From Pseudomonas sp. PB101 (GTDB taxonomy: Bacteria > Pseudomonadota > Gammaproteobacteria > Pseudomonadales > Pseudomonadaceae), in assembly GCF_009764265.1 (NCBI RefSeq), contig NZ_RWIR01000075.1, positions 1 through 64,000 on the forward strand: a stretch of DNA of 64,000 bases, read 5' to 3'. The translations under genes and the position numbers were made by a program. This document shows positions 52,202-61,386 of the stretch, one piece after another. How positions within the stretch are numbered: the first letter of the stretch is position 1; every line of letters begins with the position of its first letter. Below the pieces are notes generated by a model. It searched no databases. It saw only the letters and a list, made by a program, of their open reading frames with translations, and was not told where the DNA came from.

Positions 52202-52960
52202 ATGACTGATAAAGCGTTCGCACAGGCCGATCCTGACTGGCTGGCGTTGATCAGCGCGGCCCGCGAGTGGCTGGAAGGCCCGATCGGGCAATTCCTGCTG
52301 GACGAAGAACGGCGCATGCTCGAAGACGAACTCGGGCGGTTCTTTGGTGGCTATCTGGTGCATTACGGCCCTTCGGCCCAGACGCCGCCGTCAGCGCCGC
52401 AGGTACAGCGCAATGTGCGCCTTGGCGCGCCGTTGCCGGGGGTCGAGATTGTCTGCGAGGAACAGGCCTGGCCGCTGAGCGAGCATGCCGCCGATGTGGT
52501 GGTGCTGCAGCATGGCCTGGATTTCTGCCTGTCGCCCCACGGCCTGCTTCGCGAGGCGGCGAGCAGCGTACGCCCCGGTGGGCATCTGCTGATCATCGGC
52601 ATCAACCCCTGGAGCAGTTGGGGCCTGCGGCATGTGTTTGCCCAGGATGCGCTGCGCAAGGCGCGCTGCATTTCACCGTCACGAGTCGCGGACTGGCTGA
52701 ACCTGCTGGGCTTCGCGCTGGAGAAACGCCGCTTCGGGTGCTATCGTCCGCCCCTCGCGTCACCGGCGTGGCAGACCCGCCTGGCCGGCTGGGAGCGCAA
52801 GGCCGGTGACTGGCAACTGTCGGGTGGCGGCTTCTATTTATTGGTGGCGCGCAAGATCGTGGTGGGCCTGCGACCGGTCCGTCAGGAACGGCGCGAGCCG
52901 ATGGGCAAGTTGATTCCCTTGCCGATGGCCAAGGTCAACCGGCGCAACATCGAACCGTAA
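52202..52960 (+). CDS. Class I SAM-dependent methyltransferase
   Basis: This 252-residue protein is the methyltransferase-like protein found beside gloB and rnhA in many gammaproteobacteria. The SAM-fold is weakly conserved: LSEHAADVVVLQHGLDFCLSPHGLLREAASSVRPGGHLLI-type segments follow motif order but motif I glycine residues are poor. The substrate is unknown. ATG 52202 (MTDKAFAQADPDW) is preferred to 52190. rnhA follows on the same strand. Confidence 0.82.
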   Translation: MTDKAFAQADPDWLALISAAREWLEGPIGQFLLDEERRMLEDELGRFFGGYLVHYGPSAQTPPSAPQVQRNVRLGAPLPGVEIVCEEQAWPLSEHAADVVVLQHGLDFCLSPHGLLREAASSVRPGGHLLIIGINPWSSWGLRHVFAQDALRKARCISPSRVADWLNLLGFALEKRRFGCYRPPLASPAWQTRLAGWERKAGDWQLSGGGFYLLVARKIVVGLRPVRQERREPMGKLIPLPMAKVNRRNIEP

Positions 52961-53052
52961 TACACACTTTTCATTTGCGGCCGGGCCTGTCCCGGCTTCG
53001 GGCGTCGTCGATCAGCGATCGGCGGGCCGGCGCATTTTCTGGATAGATTGGC

Positions 53053-53505
53053 ATGAGCGATAGCGTAGAACTGTTCACCGACGGCGCCTGCAAAGGCAAC
53101 CCCGGCCCTGGCGGCTGGGGCGCACTGCTGGTGTGCAAGGGCGTCGAAAAGGAACTCTGGGGCGGCGAAGCCAATACCACCAACAACCGCATGGAGCTGA
53201 TGGGCGCGATCCGTGGCCTGGAAGAGCTCAAGCGGCCCTGTGAGGTGCTGCTGGTGACCGACTCCCAGTACGTGATGAAAGGCATCAACGAGTGGATGGA
53301 CAACTGGAAGAAGCGCGGCTGGAAAACCGCGGCGAAGGAGCCGGTGAAAAACGCTGACCTGTGGAAGCTGCTCGACGAGCAGGTCAACCGCCACAAAGTC
53401 ACCTGGAAATGGGTGCGCGGACACATTGGCCATCACGGTAACGAACGGGCCGACCAGTTGGCCAACCGTGGCGTCGATGAAGTGCGCGGGTACAAGCAGA
53501 CGTGA
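53053..53505 (+). CDS. rnhA: Ribonuclease HI
   Basis: RNase HI cleaves RNA in RNA-DNA hybrids. The 150-residue protein has the DDED active site: Asp10 in ELFTDGACKGNPGPGGWG, Glu in NNRMELMGAI, Asp in VTDSQYVMKGI and Asp in HHGNERADQLAN. Length and spacing match the E. coli enzyme. It lies between the methyltransferase gene and dnaQ, as in other Pseudomonas. Confidence 0.97.
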   Translation: MSDSVELFTDGACKGNPGPGGWGALLVCKGVEKELWGGEANTTNNRMELMGAIRGLEELKRPCEVLLVTDSQYVMKGINEWMDNWKKRGWKTAAKEPVKNADLWKLLDEQVNRHKVTWKWVRGHIGHHGNERADQLANRGVDEVRGYKQT

Positions 53506-53520
53506 GTTCACATCGGACCC

Positions 53521-53602
53521 TGCAGGAGCCGGTTTGCCGGCGATGCTCGTCTGGTTTTAGTCGATCTCATGACCGCCATCGCTGGCAAGCCAGCTCCTAC
53601 AG
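53521..53602. repeat. Inverted REP pair
   Basis: TGCAGGAGCCGGTTTGCCGG faces CATCGCTGGCAAGCCAGCTCC between rnhA and dnaQ, which are on the same strand. It may limit read-through between them. Confidence 0.88.
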
Positions 53603-53686
53603 ATGGCTCGGTGTATCTGAAAGACCCCGGCGAGCGTGTTAACATCGCCGCTTTTGCACGATTGACCGATTGAGAGCTGAGCACTG

Positions 53687-54445
53687 ATGGCCACCAGATC
53701 CGTTGTACTCGACACCGAAACCACCGGCATGCCGGTGACCGACGGCCACCGGATTATCGAAATCGGTTGTGTCGAGTTGATCGGCCGACGCCTGACGGGC
53801 CGGCACTTTCATGTGTACCTGCAACCCGATCGCGAAAGTGACGAGGGCGCCATCGGCGTCCACGGCATCACCAACGAATTCCTCGTGGGCAAGCCGCGTT
53901 TTGCCGAGGTGGCCGACGAGTTCTTCGAGTTCATCAAGGGCGCGCAGCTGATCATCCACAACGCGGCGTTCGACGTTGGCTTCATCAACAACGAATTCGC
54001 CCTGATGGGGCAGCAGGACCGCGCGGACATCACGCAGCACTGCTCGATCCTCGACACCCTGATGATGGCCCGGGAACGTCACCCGGGGCAGCGCAACAGC
54101 CTCGATGCCCTGTGCAAGCGCTATGGCGTCGACAACTCCGGCCGTGAACTGCACGGCGCCTTGCTCGACTCCGAGATTCTCGCCGACGTCTACCTGACCA
54201 TGACCGGCGGGCAGACCAGTTTGTCCCTGGCCGGTAACGCCTCCGATGGCAATGGCTCCGGTGAAGGCGCGGATAATTCGGCCACCGAGATCCGTCGTTT
54301 GCCGGCGGACCGCCAGCCGACGCGGATCATCCGCGCGAGTGAAGACGACCTGGCCCGCCATGCGGCGCGGCTGGAAATCATCGGCAAATCCGCGGGTGCT
54401 CCGGCGTTGTGGGTGCAGTTGGTTGAGGCTGAAGCGCAGGCTTGA
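53687..54445 (+). CDS. dnaQ: DNA polymerase III epsilon subunit (proofreading exonuclease)
   Basis: DnaQ is the 3-prime to 5-prime proofreading exonuclease of the replicase. The 252-residue protein has ExoI VLDTETTGMP (Asp9, Glu11), ExoII in HNAAFDVGFINNE, and ExoIII around HGALLDSEILADVYL. The C-terminal tail (LQIVE-like region, AEAQA end) would bind the alpha subunit. An upstream REP separates it from rnhA. Confidence 0.96.
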   Translation: MATRSVVLDTETTGMPVTDGHRIIEIGCVELIGRRLTGRHFHVYLQPDRESDEGAIGVHGITNEFLVGKPRFAEVADEFFEFIKGAQLIIHNAAFDVGFINNEFALMGQQDRADITQHCSILDTLMMARERHPGQRNSLDALCKRYGVDNSGRELHGALLDSEILADVYLTMTGGQTSLSLAGNASDGNGSGEGADNSATEIRRLPADRQPTRIIRASEDDLARHAARLEIIGKSAGAPALWVQLVEAEAQA

Positions 54446-54591
54446 CCGAGCATTCGCCACACAAGCCCCCTCGCCACAGGGGAACTCCGCGTCGCCACAA
54501 GTTGGTGCGTCCCGCTCGCTACATCCGCTGCAACACTCTACCCTGAGGTGATTGGCGGGCTCTGGTCTGCCGCCTCAGGACACTGAGCCTC

Positions 54592-56847
54592 ATGTATAAA
54601 GATTTGAAATTCCCGGTCCTGATTGTCCATCGCGACATCAAGGCCGACAGCGTCGCCGGCGACCGCGTGCGGGGCATCGCCCGGGAGCTGGAGCAGGAAG
54701 GGTTCAGCGTCGTTTCGGCGGTGGACTACACCGAAGGGCGATTGGTGGCGTCGACTTACCATGGCCTGTCCTGCATGTTGATAGCGTCCGAGGACGCCAG
54801 CAGCCATTCGCATTTGTTGCAGAACATGGCCGAACTGATCGGCCTGGCGCGAGTGCGCGCACCGGATCTGCCGATCTTCGCCCTGGGCGAAAAAGTGACC
54901 CTGGAAAACGCACCCGCCGACGCCATGGCCGAACTCAATCAGTTGCGCGGCATTCTTTACCTGTTTGAAGACACCGTGCCTTTTCTTGCCCGGCAGGTTG
55001 CCCGCGCCGCGCGCAAGTACCTCGATGGCCTGTTGCCGCCTTTTTTCAAGGCGCTGGTGCAACACACCGCGGACTCCAATTATTCGTGGCACACCCCCGG
55101 TCACGGCGGTGGCGTGGCGTATCACAAGAGTCCGGTCGGGCAGGCGTTCCACCAGTTTTTCGGGGAAAACACCCTGCGCTCGGATCTTTCGGTGTCTGTG
55201 CCCGAGCTCGGCTCCTTGCTCGATCACACCGGCCCCCTGGCTGAAGCCGAGGCCCGTGCTGCACGTAATTTCGGCGCCGATCACACCTTTTTCGTGATCA
55301 ATGGCACATCTACGGCCAACAAGATTGTCTGGCATTCGGTGGTCGCTCGCGATGATCTGGTGCTGGTGGACCGCAACTGCCACAAATCGGTGCTGCACTC
55401 GATCATCATGACCGGCGCGATCCCGCTGTACCTGTGTCCGGAGCGTAATGAGCTGGGGATCATCGGCCCGATTCCCCTGAGCGAGTTCAGCCGCGAATCG
55501 ATACAGGCCAAGATCGACGCCAGCCCGCTGACCAAGGGGCGTTCGCCGAAGGTCAAGCTCGCCGTGGTGACCAATTCCACCTACGACGGCCTCTGCTACA
55601 ACGCCGAGCTGATCAGGCAGCAACTGGGCAATAGCGTCGAGGTGCTGCACTTCGACGAGGCCTGGTACGCCTATGCGGCCTTTCATGAGTTTTTCGCCGG
55701 GCGCTACGGCATGGGCACATCCCGTGATGAAGGCAGCCCGTTGGTGTTTACCACCCATTCCACCCACAAATTGCTGGCGGCATTCAGTCAGGCTTCGATG
55801 ATCCATGTGCGCGATGGCGGTGCGCGGCAACTGGACCGGGATCGCTTCAACGAAGCCTTCATGATGCACATCTCGACCTCGCCGCAGTACGGCATCATCG
55901 CTTCGCTGGATGTGGCTTCGGCGATGATGGAGGGTCCGGCCGGGCGTTCGCTGTTGCAGGAAATGTTCGATGAGGCCCTGAGTTTTCGCCGGGCGCTGGC
56001 CAACCTGCGCCAGCACATTGCCGCGGATGACTGGTGGTTTTCGATCTGGCAACCGCCGTCGGCACAGGGCATCGACCGGGTCGTCACCGAGGACTGGTTG
56101 CTGCAGCCCGATGCCGACTGGCATGGCTTTGGTGGCGTGACCGACGATTATGTGTTGCTCGACCCGATCAAGGTCACGCTGGTGATGCCGGGGCTGACGG
56201 CCGGTGGCGCGCTGAGCGAGCGCGGGATTCCGGCGGCGGTGGTCAGCAAATTCCTTTGGGAGCGTGGCCTGGTGGTCGAGAAGACCGGGCTGTATTCGTT
56301 CCTGGTGTTGTTCTCCATGGGCATCACCAAGGGCAAGTGGAGCACCTTGCTCACCGAGTTGCTGGAGTTCAAGCGCAGCTATGACGCCAACGTCAGTCTG
56401 GCCAGTTGCCTGCCTTGCGTGGCGCAGGAGAATGTCGCGCGGTATCAGGGCATGGGCCTGCGCGATCTGTGCGATCAGTTGCATGCCTGTTATCGCAGCA
56501 ACGCCACCGCCAAACACCTCAAGCGCATGTACACCGTGCTACCGGAAGTCGCGATGAAACCGGCGGACGCCTATGATCAATTGGTGCGCGGTGAAGTCGA
56601 AGCCGTGTCGATCGATGCGCTGGCCGGGCGGATCGCCGCGGTGATGCTGGTCCCGTATCCTCCTGGCATTCCACTGATCATGCCGGGCGAGCGCTTTACC
56701 GAGACGACCCGTTCGATCATCGATTACCTGGCATTTGCCCGTACGTTCGATAGCAGTTTCCCGGGGTTCGTTGCTGATGTGCACGGATTGCAACATGAAG
56801 ATCAGGGCAATGGGCGGTGCTACACCGTCGATTGCATCAAGGAGTGA
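54592..56847 (+). CDS. ldcA: Lysine/ornithine/arginine decarboxylase (LdcA type)
   Basis: This 751-residue PLP enzyme has the full fold of inducible basic-amino-acid decarboxylases: an N-terminal wing domain, a PLP core with the Schiff-base lysine in THSTHKLLAAFSQAS (about residue 396) and the C-terminal domain. Its length equals that of P. aeruginosa LdcA (as I recall it), which makes cadaverine from lysine, and the position after dnaQ is the same. Ornithine or arginine as substrate is not excluded. There is a small gap (146 bp) from dnaQ containing a fragment of a CCCTCGCCACA repeat. Confidence 0.93.
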   Translation: MYKDLKFPVLIVHRDIKADSVAGDRVRGIARELEQEGFSVVSAVDYTEGRLVASTYHGLSCMLIASEDASSHSHLLQNMAELIGLARVRAPDLPIFALGEKVTLENAPADAMAELNQLRGILYLFEDTVPFLARQVARAARKYLDGLLPPFFKALVQHTADSNYSWHTPGHGGGVAYHKSPVGQAFHQFFGENTLRSDLSVSVPELGSLLDHTGPLAEAEARAARNFGADHTFFVINGTSTANKIVWHSVVARDDLVLVDRNCHKSVLHSIIMTGAIPLYLCPERNELGIIGPIPLSEFSRESIQAKIDASPLTKGRSPKVKLAVVTNSTYDGLCYNAELIRQQLGNSVEVLHFDEAWYAYAAFHEFFAGRYGMGTSRDEGSPLVFTTHSTHKLLAAFSQASMIHVRDGGARQLDRDRFNEAFMMHISTSPQYGIIASLDVASAMMEGPAGRSLLQEMFDEALSFRRALANLRQHIAADDWWFSIWQPPSAQGIDRVVTEDWLLQPDADWHGFGGVTDDYVLLDPIKVTLVMPGLTAGGALSERGIPAAVVSKFLWERGLVVEKTGLYSFLVLFSMGITKGKWSTLLTELLEFKRSYDANVSLASCLPCVAQENVARYQGMGLRDLCDQLHACYRSNATAKHLKRMYTVLPEVAMKPADAYDQLVRGEVEAVSIDALAGRIAAVMLVPYPPGIPLIMPGERFTETTRSIIDYLAFARTFDSSFPGFVADVHGLQHEDQGNGRCYTVDCIKE

Positions 56848-56861
56848 GGACCTTTCCCAGT

Positions 56862-57476
56862 ATGCAGCCGGTTATAAATCCGATTTACCCAGGGTTGTCG
56901 GTACGGGTTGCCGATGACGGTTTTGCCGCCTACATCTGGGGCAGTGATTTCAGTTTTGAAGTCGCGGCCTATGGAGCGGCCGAAATAGGCAAGCCAGTGG
57001 CACAGTGGCCGGTCACGCCGATCACGCCTTATCGCAAGTGCTACGGCATCGATCCCGAAGAATTCAGCAGCTTTCGCGATGGCACCGACAGCGCGATTTT
57101 CATGGCCTATCTGGATGATCAGCCGGTGGGGCACCTGGTGGTCAGTACCAACTGGAACGGTTTTGCCCATATCGACGAGCTGGCGGTGCATGCACCTGCC
57201 CGGCGGCACGGCGTGGCCAAGGCCCTGCTGGATGTGGCGCAATTCTGGAGCCGCAAGAAAAAACTTCCGGGCATCATGCTCGAAACCCAGAACAACAACC
57301 TCGGGGCCTGCAGGCTCTATGAGCGTTGCGGTTATGTGATCGGCGGGATCGACCACCTGCGGTATCGCGGCATCGATCCGAACACCGCCGAAGTGGCGCT
57401 GTTCTGGTACCGCCTGTTTGAAAACCCGCTGGAAAACCCGCTCAGTTCGTCAGCATCGCCGCGGCTTGTTCCGTGA
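56862..57476 (+). CDS. GNAT N-acetyltransferase, streptothricin-acetyltransferase-like
   Basis: This 204-residue acetyltransferase strongly resembles Sat/SatA streptothricin acetyltransferases over its C-terminal half: VVSTNWNGFAHIDELAVH, then PGIMLETQNNNLGACRLYER and CGYVIGGIDHLRYRG, with acetyl-CoA binding at RRHGVAKALL. Those enzymes acetylate the beta-lysine amino group of the antibiotic. It lies 14 bp after ldcA and so may be co-expressed, which makes a lysine- or cadaverine-like substrate possible. Its last 35 bases overlap the 3-prime end of the convergent LysR gene. Confidence 0.85.
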   Translation: MQPVINPIYPGLSVRVADDGFAAYIWGSDFSFEVAAYGAAEIGKPVAQWPVTPITPYRKCYGIDPEEFSSFRDGTDSAIFMAYLDDQPVGHLVVSTNWNGFAHIDELAVHAPARRHGVAKALLDVAQFWSRKKKLPGIMLETQNNNLGACRLYERCGYVIGGIDHLRYRGIDPNTAEVALFWYRLFENPLENPLSSSASPRLVP

Positions 57477-58335
57477 CGATGGCCAGCAGGGCCTGGACCG
57501 CCGGAGACGCTTCGGCGTTTTTCAGGGACAGGGCGTAGAGACTGATCGGGACGGCGGGTGCCAGCGGGCAGGTGTCCAGTCCCGAGGCCTTGGCGCCGAG
57601 GGCGGTGAACGGGTCGACGATGGCCAGGCCTTCGCCGGCCTCGACCATGCTGCGCATCATCTGGTGTGTTTGCACCCGGGTCTGAATCACCGGGGCAGGG
57701 CGCAAGCCGTGCAGTTTGTTTTCCAGCGCCGGGCTCAGCGGGTCGTGCCCCTCCAGGCCGATCATCGATTGGCCGGCCAGATCCTGTAGGGAAATGTATT
57801 TCTGTTTTGGTTGCAGCCAGCCATGGGGGGCGAGCAACTGAAGTTTGCCCTGGGCAATCACCTGGCAATCGAGGTCGGCGTGATCGGGGTCGTGCAGGCT
57901 CAGCCCCAGGTCGCTTTCACGCAGCAGCAGGCTTCTGACGATGTCGCGGGTCGGCTGGCTCAGCAGGGTGCAGGGCGCGTCGGGCAGGCGTCGGCGCAGG
58001 GCCGCGATGCTGTGTGGCAACAATTGGTTGGCCAGCGGCGGGGTGCAGATGATGCGCAGCGGCGGCGCCAGGTATTGCCTGAGGCTGTTGGCCAGGCGCT
58101 GTACTGGTTCGAGCGCATCGTAGACCCGGGCAATTTCCACCTGCAGTTCCCGCGCTTCGCGGGTGGCCTGCAATCGTCCGCGAACGCTGGCGAACAGCAT
58201 GAACCCCAGTTGATCCTCGGCATCACGCAGCAAACGCTCGACTTCGGTCACCGGCAACTGCAGCCATTCGGCGGCGGTGCCCAGGTGACCGGTCTGCAGG
58301 AGCGCCTGGATCACTTCGATATGGCGTAAGCGCAT
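57442..58335 (-). CDS. LysR-family transcriptional regulator
   Basis: This 297-residue regulator starts MRLRHIEVIQALLQTGHLGT with HTH residues AAEWLQLPVTEVERLLRDAEDQLG and a normal effector domain. It is convergent with the ldcA-GNAT pair and overlaps it by 35 bp at the 3-prime ends. No divergent target gene is next to it. The HTH is less typical (LPVTEVERLL instead of TxSAVSxQI), but length and layout are those of the family. Confidence 0.85.
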   Translation of the reverse strand: MRLRHIEVIQALLQTGHLGTAAEWLQLPVTEVERLLRDAEDQLGFMLFASVRGRLQATREARELQVEIARVYDALEPVQRLANSLRQYLAPPLRIICTPPLANQLLPHSIAALRRRLPDAPCTLLSQPTRDIVRSLLLRESDLGLSLHDPDHADLDCQVIAQGKLQLLAPHGWLQPKQKYISLQDLAGQSMIGLEGHDPLSPALENKLHGLRPAPVIQTRVQTHQMMRSMVEAGEGLAIVDPFTALGAKASGLDTCPLAPAVPISLYALSLKNAEASPAVQALLAIVTEQAAAMLTN

Positions 58336-58423
58336 GCGTGAAGTCCATGTTCAGCAGGTGGAGGAGTCAGTGGCTGAATCCTACCCCAAGTCCGCGCATA
58401 TGACTTCTGCTCATAACGATGGG

Positions 58424-58651
58424 TTATGAAACGCTGGCGGTTTGCGGTTCACGAATGATGGTAACGCCGGATTGCACCAAAAGAAATTCATTGTCGTCGA
58501 CCTTGTTGACACGGTCGCCAATGGCCAGCTTGTAGGTGGTCACAGGCCCTGAATCGCCTGCCGCCGAGGTGGATTCCTGGAACTCGTGCACCGAATAAAT
58601 ACGGCCTTCCGCATCTCTTGCATGGAACTGACCGACGAGTACTGCTGCCAT
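58424..58651 (-). CDS. Small conserved-type protein of unknown function
   Basis: This 75-residue acidic, soluble protein has no membrane segment and no known motif. It reads like a beta-rich domain (AVLVGQFHARDAEGRIYSVH; YKLAIGDRVNKVDDNEFLLV). Support for its reality is the AGAGG ribosome site 10 bases before ATG 58651, codon use like its neighbours and an uninterrupted frame alone on the minus strand in an otherwise empty region. I do not recognise a function. Confidence 0.7.
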   Translation of the reverse strand: MAAVLVGQFHARDAEGRIYSVHEFQESTSAAGDSGPVTTYKLAIGDRVNKVDDNEFLLVQSGVTIIREPQTASVS

Positions 58652-58826
58652 CTGCTTAGAACCTCTGGAGATAAATCACTCAATTTGCGGCTCTGTAGAC
58701 CGTGCCTGGGTGAGGTAAGTTTTCCTACGGGAAAAAAATAGTCAGGGACGCTGTTTTCAGTCGCCCGCTGCTTGAATCGTCATCTATAACTACAAGCTCT
58801 TCATATCGGACAGTCGAGACATTCCC

Positions 58827-59387
58827 ATGAGCAACGTCTATACGGTCGCCGTCGTGGTCGGCAGCTTGAGAAAGGAATCGATCAACCGCAAGGTCGCACG
58901 GGCCCTGGCAGAGCTGGCGCCGGCCAATCTCAAGCTCAGCATCGTCGAGATTGGCGATCTGCCGCTCTACAACGAAGACATCGATGGCGCTTCACCGCCG
59001 GCAGCCTACAGCACTTTCCGACAACAAGTGAGCTCATCCGACGCGGTGCTGTTCGTGACCCCGGAATACAACCGCTCGGTGCCGGCGCCGCTGAAAAATG
59101 CGATTGACGTGGGTTCGCGTCCGTATGGCAAAAGTGCCTGGAACGGCAAGCCGGGAGCGATTATCAGCGTTTCGCCGGGGGCCGTCGGCGGTTTTGGCGC
59201 CAATCACAACGTGCGACAGTCCATGGTGTTCCTCAACGTGCCGCTGATGCAGCAACCGGAGGCCTATCTGGGCAACGCCGGTTCGGCGTTCGACGAGGCG
59301 GGCAAGTTGTCCGAGTCGGTCAAGCCGTTCCTGCAAAGCTTCATCAATGCCTTTGGGCAATGGGTCGAGCAGCACAAGAAAGTTTAA
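58827..59387 (+). CDS. NADPH-dependent FMN reductase (flavodoxin-like)
   Basis: This 186-residue flavoprotein of the NADPH-dependent FMN/chromate reductase family shows the phosphate-binding loop VVGSLRKESINRKVA (about residues 11-25), VTPEYNRSVPAPLKNAIDVGSRP and SVSPGAVGG. It probably reduces quinones or flavins and may protect from oxidative stress. Its end overlaps the convergent TetR gene by four bases. Confidence 0.9.
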   Translation: MSNVYTVAVVVGSLRKESINRKVARALAELAPANLKLSIVEIGDLPLYNEDIDGASPPAAYSTFRQQVSSSDAVLFVTPEYNRSVPAPLKNAIDVGSRPYGKSAWNGKPGAIISVSPGAVGGFGANHNVRQSMVFLNVPLMQQPEAYLGNAGSAFDEAGKLSESVKPFLQSFINAFGQWVEQHKKV

Positions 59388-60070
59388 TGTTCGGCTGCCA
59401 GCGCTTCGTCCTGCGAAGCGCTGGATAACCGGCTACAAATCATCGTTTGCATTTCCGACAGCCAGGCGGCCGTTTGCTCCGCCGTCGGTTGTGCCGTGAT
59501 GCAATAACGGCGGCCGCCCCAGGCCATGATGACCCAGGCTTCGATCGTCGATGCGGATGGCTGCATCGGCAGGTCGCTACACGCAGCCAGGGCTTCCCGC
59601 CATTTTTGCGACAGTTCCTCGTACACCCTGTGATGATGCTTGGGTTCGGCGATCTGATGCTCGATGAGCGACACCGCGTGGTTGAACAGGGGTTGTCGGG
59701 CATCGTCGGGGTCGCAGGTCAGGCACACAAGGCGCTTGATGCGGGTTGGCCAGTCCAGGTCGGTTGGCTGGATGACGTCTTGATCCATTTGCGCCAGCAG
59801 TACATCCAGGCGATGGCGGATGTAACCCGACAGCAGGGCTTCCTTGCTCGGGAAATAGTCATACAGCGTGCCGATTGCCACACCGGTTTCCAACGCCACT
59901 TCGCGGGTGGTCAGCCCTGACCAGCCGTCACGATGCCAAATCCGAACAAAGGCTTCGTAAATCGCCTCGACGGTGAAAATCGCCCGAGCCTGACTCGGCC
60001 GTTTCAGCGGCTTGGCGCGGGAATTGACGGTGGGCGAACCGCCCTGGGTGTTTCCGAACCCGCTCTTCAT
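59384..60070 (-). CDS. TetR-family transcriptional regulator
   Basis: This 228-residue regulator has a disordered N-terminal lead (about 28 residues) before the HTH: IFTVEAIYEAFVRIWHRDGWSGLTTREVA then TGVAIGTLYDYFPSKEALLSG. The C-terminal ligand-binding domain is unassigned. It is divergent from the DUF2855 gene, 54 bp away, and convergent with the FMN reductase; the former is the likelier target. Confidence 0.9.
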   Translation of the reverse strand: MKSGFGNTQGGSPTVNSRAKPLKRPSQARAIFTVEAIYEAFVRIWHRDGWSGLTTREVALETGVAIGTLYDYFPSKEALLSGYIRHRLDVLLAQMDQDVIQPTDLDWPTRIKRLVCLTCDPDDARQPLFNHAVSLIEHQIAEPKHHHRVYEELSQKWREALAACSDLPMQPSASTIEAWVIMAWGGRRYCITAQPTAEQTAAWLSEMQTMICSRLSSASQDEALAAEH

Positions 60071-60124
60071 TGGCAGTCATTACTCTTGAGTGACCCGCCA
60101 CTGTGACGCAGCAGGAGACCGAAC

Positions 60125-61228
60125 ATGCAAGATTTCACCACGGTAACACGCCTGATTACCCGCAAAAATGCCCTGGACCAGAGCCGGGTAGAGCAGGCGC
60201 AACGCAGCCTGATCCCGGCCGCTGGCGAGGTGATCCTGAAGATTGACCGTTGCGCGTTGACCACCAACAACATTACCTACGCGGCTTTTGGCGATTCAAT
60301 GAACTACTGGGGGTTTTTTCCTACAGGCCTGGAGGACTGGGGGCATGTTCCGGCTTGGGGGTTTGCGGACGTCATTGCGTCGACAGTGGCAGGCATCGGG
60401 GTGGGCGAGCGGTTCTACGGTTACTTTCCGCTGGCCAGCCACCTATGGATGCGCCCTGAACGCGTCACCGAGCGTGGCTTTTACGATGGCGCCGAGCACC
60501 GGGCGGGGTTGACCTCGGCGTACAACCAATACACGCGCTGCAGTTGGGATGCGTACTACAGGCCTGAAACCGAAAACCTGCAGATTTTGCTTAAACCGCT
60601 GTTTCTGACTTCGTCGATGCTGGCGGACTTCCTGCAGGACAACCGGTTTTTCGGGGCGACCCGCCTGGTGTTCTCCAGTGCTTCCAGCAAAACCGCCTAC
60701 GGCACGGCAGTGTGCCTGGAAGATCATCCGCAGCTGCAACGTGTGGCGCTGACGTCCGCCGGCAACAAGGCGTTTGTCGAAAGCCTCGGCTGTTACGAAC
60801 AGGTGGTGCCTTATGCCGGGTTGGCAAGCGTCGCCGATGACCGTCCCACGCTGTACGTGGATTTTTCCGGCGACCTGGGGCTGCGGGACCGGGTCCACCA
60901 GCACTTTGCCGGGCAACTGGTCCATAGCTGCTTCGCCGGCTCTGCGCAAACCACCGATGAGGCACAGTTGACGGCAATCGAAGGGCCGCAACCGGTGTTC
61001 TTTTTTGCGCCGATCCAGATCCGCAAGCGCAATGCGCAATGGGGGCCGGAAGGGGTCAGCCAGCATATAGGCGAAGGGTTGATGCGGTTTTTTCAGCAAG
61101 TGACGGAAAGTGAAAAGCCATTGCTGGAGGTCATTGAAAGTCGGGGTTACGAGGCGGCGCAAAGCGTCATTTCCCGCTTGTTCCATGGCCAGGTTCCACC
61201 CGTCGAGGGGCATGTGATTCGCTTGTGA
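60125..61228 (+). CDS. DUF2855 family protein
   Basis: This 367-residue protein of the DUF2855 family is of the size and layout of medium-chain reductases, with an N-terminal GroES-like part (GEVILKIDRCALTTNNITYAAFG) but no clear zinc or NADP motif. The LVFSSASSKTAYGTA stretch may take the place of the Rossmann P-loop. The catalytic role is not known. It is divergent from, and probably controlled by, the TetR gene. Confidence 0.85.
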   Translation: MQDFTTVTRLITRKNALDQSRVEQAQRSLIPAAGEVILKIDRCALTTNNITYAAFGDSMNYWGFFPTGLEDWGHVPAWGFADVIASTVAGIGVGERFYGYFPLASHLWMRPERVTERGFYDGAEHRAGLTSAYNQYTRCSWDAYYRPETENLQILLKPLFLTSSMLADFLQDNRFFGATRLVFSSASSKTAYGTAVCLEDHPQLQRVALTSAGNKAFVESLGCYEQVVPYAGLASVADDRPTLYVDFSGDLGLRDRVHQHFAGQLVHSCFAGSAQTTDEAQLTAIEGPQPVFFFAPIQIRKRNAQWGPEGVSQHIGEGLMRFFQQVTESEKPLLEVIESRGYEAAQSVISRLFHGQVPPVEGHVIRL

Positions 61229-61267
61229 TGTGATTCGGCGAGGTTTTCCGTTTAGACCAGGCGGGCC

Positions 61268-61361
61268 TCATCGCGAGCAAGCTCGCTCCCACATTGGATC
61301 TCAGTCATACGCAAGTTCTGTGTCCATTGAAGATCCCTGTGGGAGCGAGCTTGCTCGCGAT
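61268..61361. repeat. Inverted REP pair
   Basis: TCATCGCGAGCAAGCTCGCTC and CTGTGGGAGCGAGCTTGCTC, 45 bases apart, lie between convergent DUF2855 and DUF1853 genes. Confidence 0.9.
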
Positions 61362-61386
61362 GGGGCCAGCTCATACACAGCAAAGC

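Noticed and set aside
54538..56517. 659-codon minus-strand frame opposite ldcA
   Set aside because: Antisense shadow; the plus-strand product has full decarboxylase motifs and a ribosome site.
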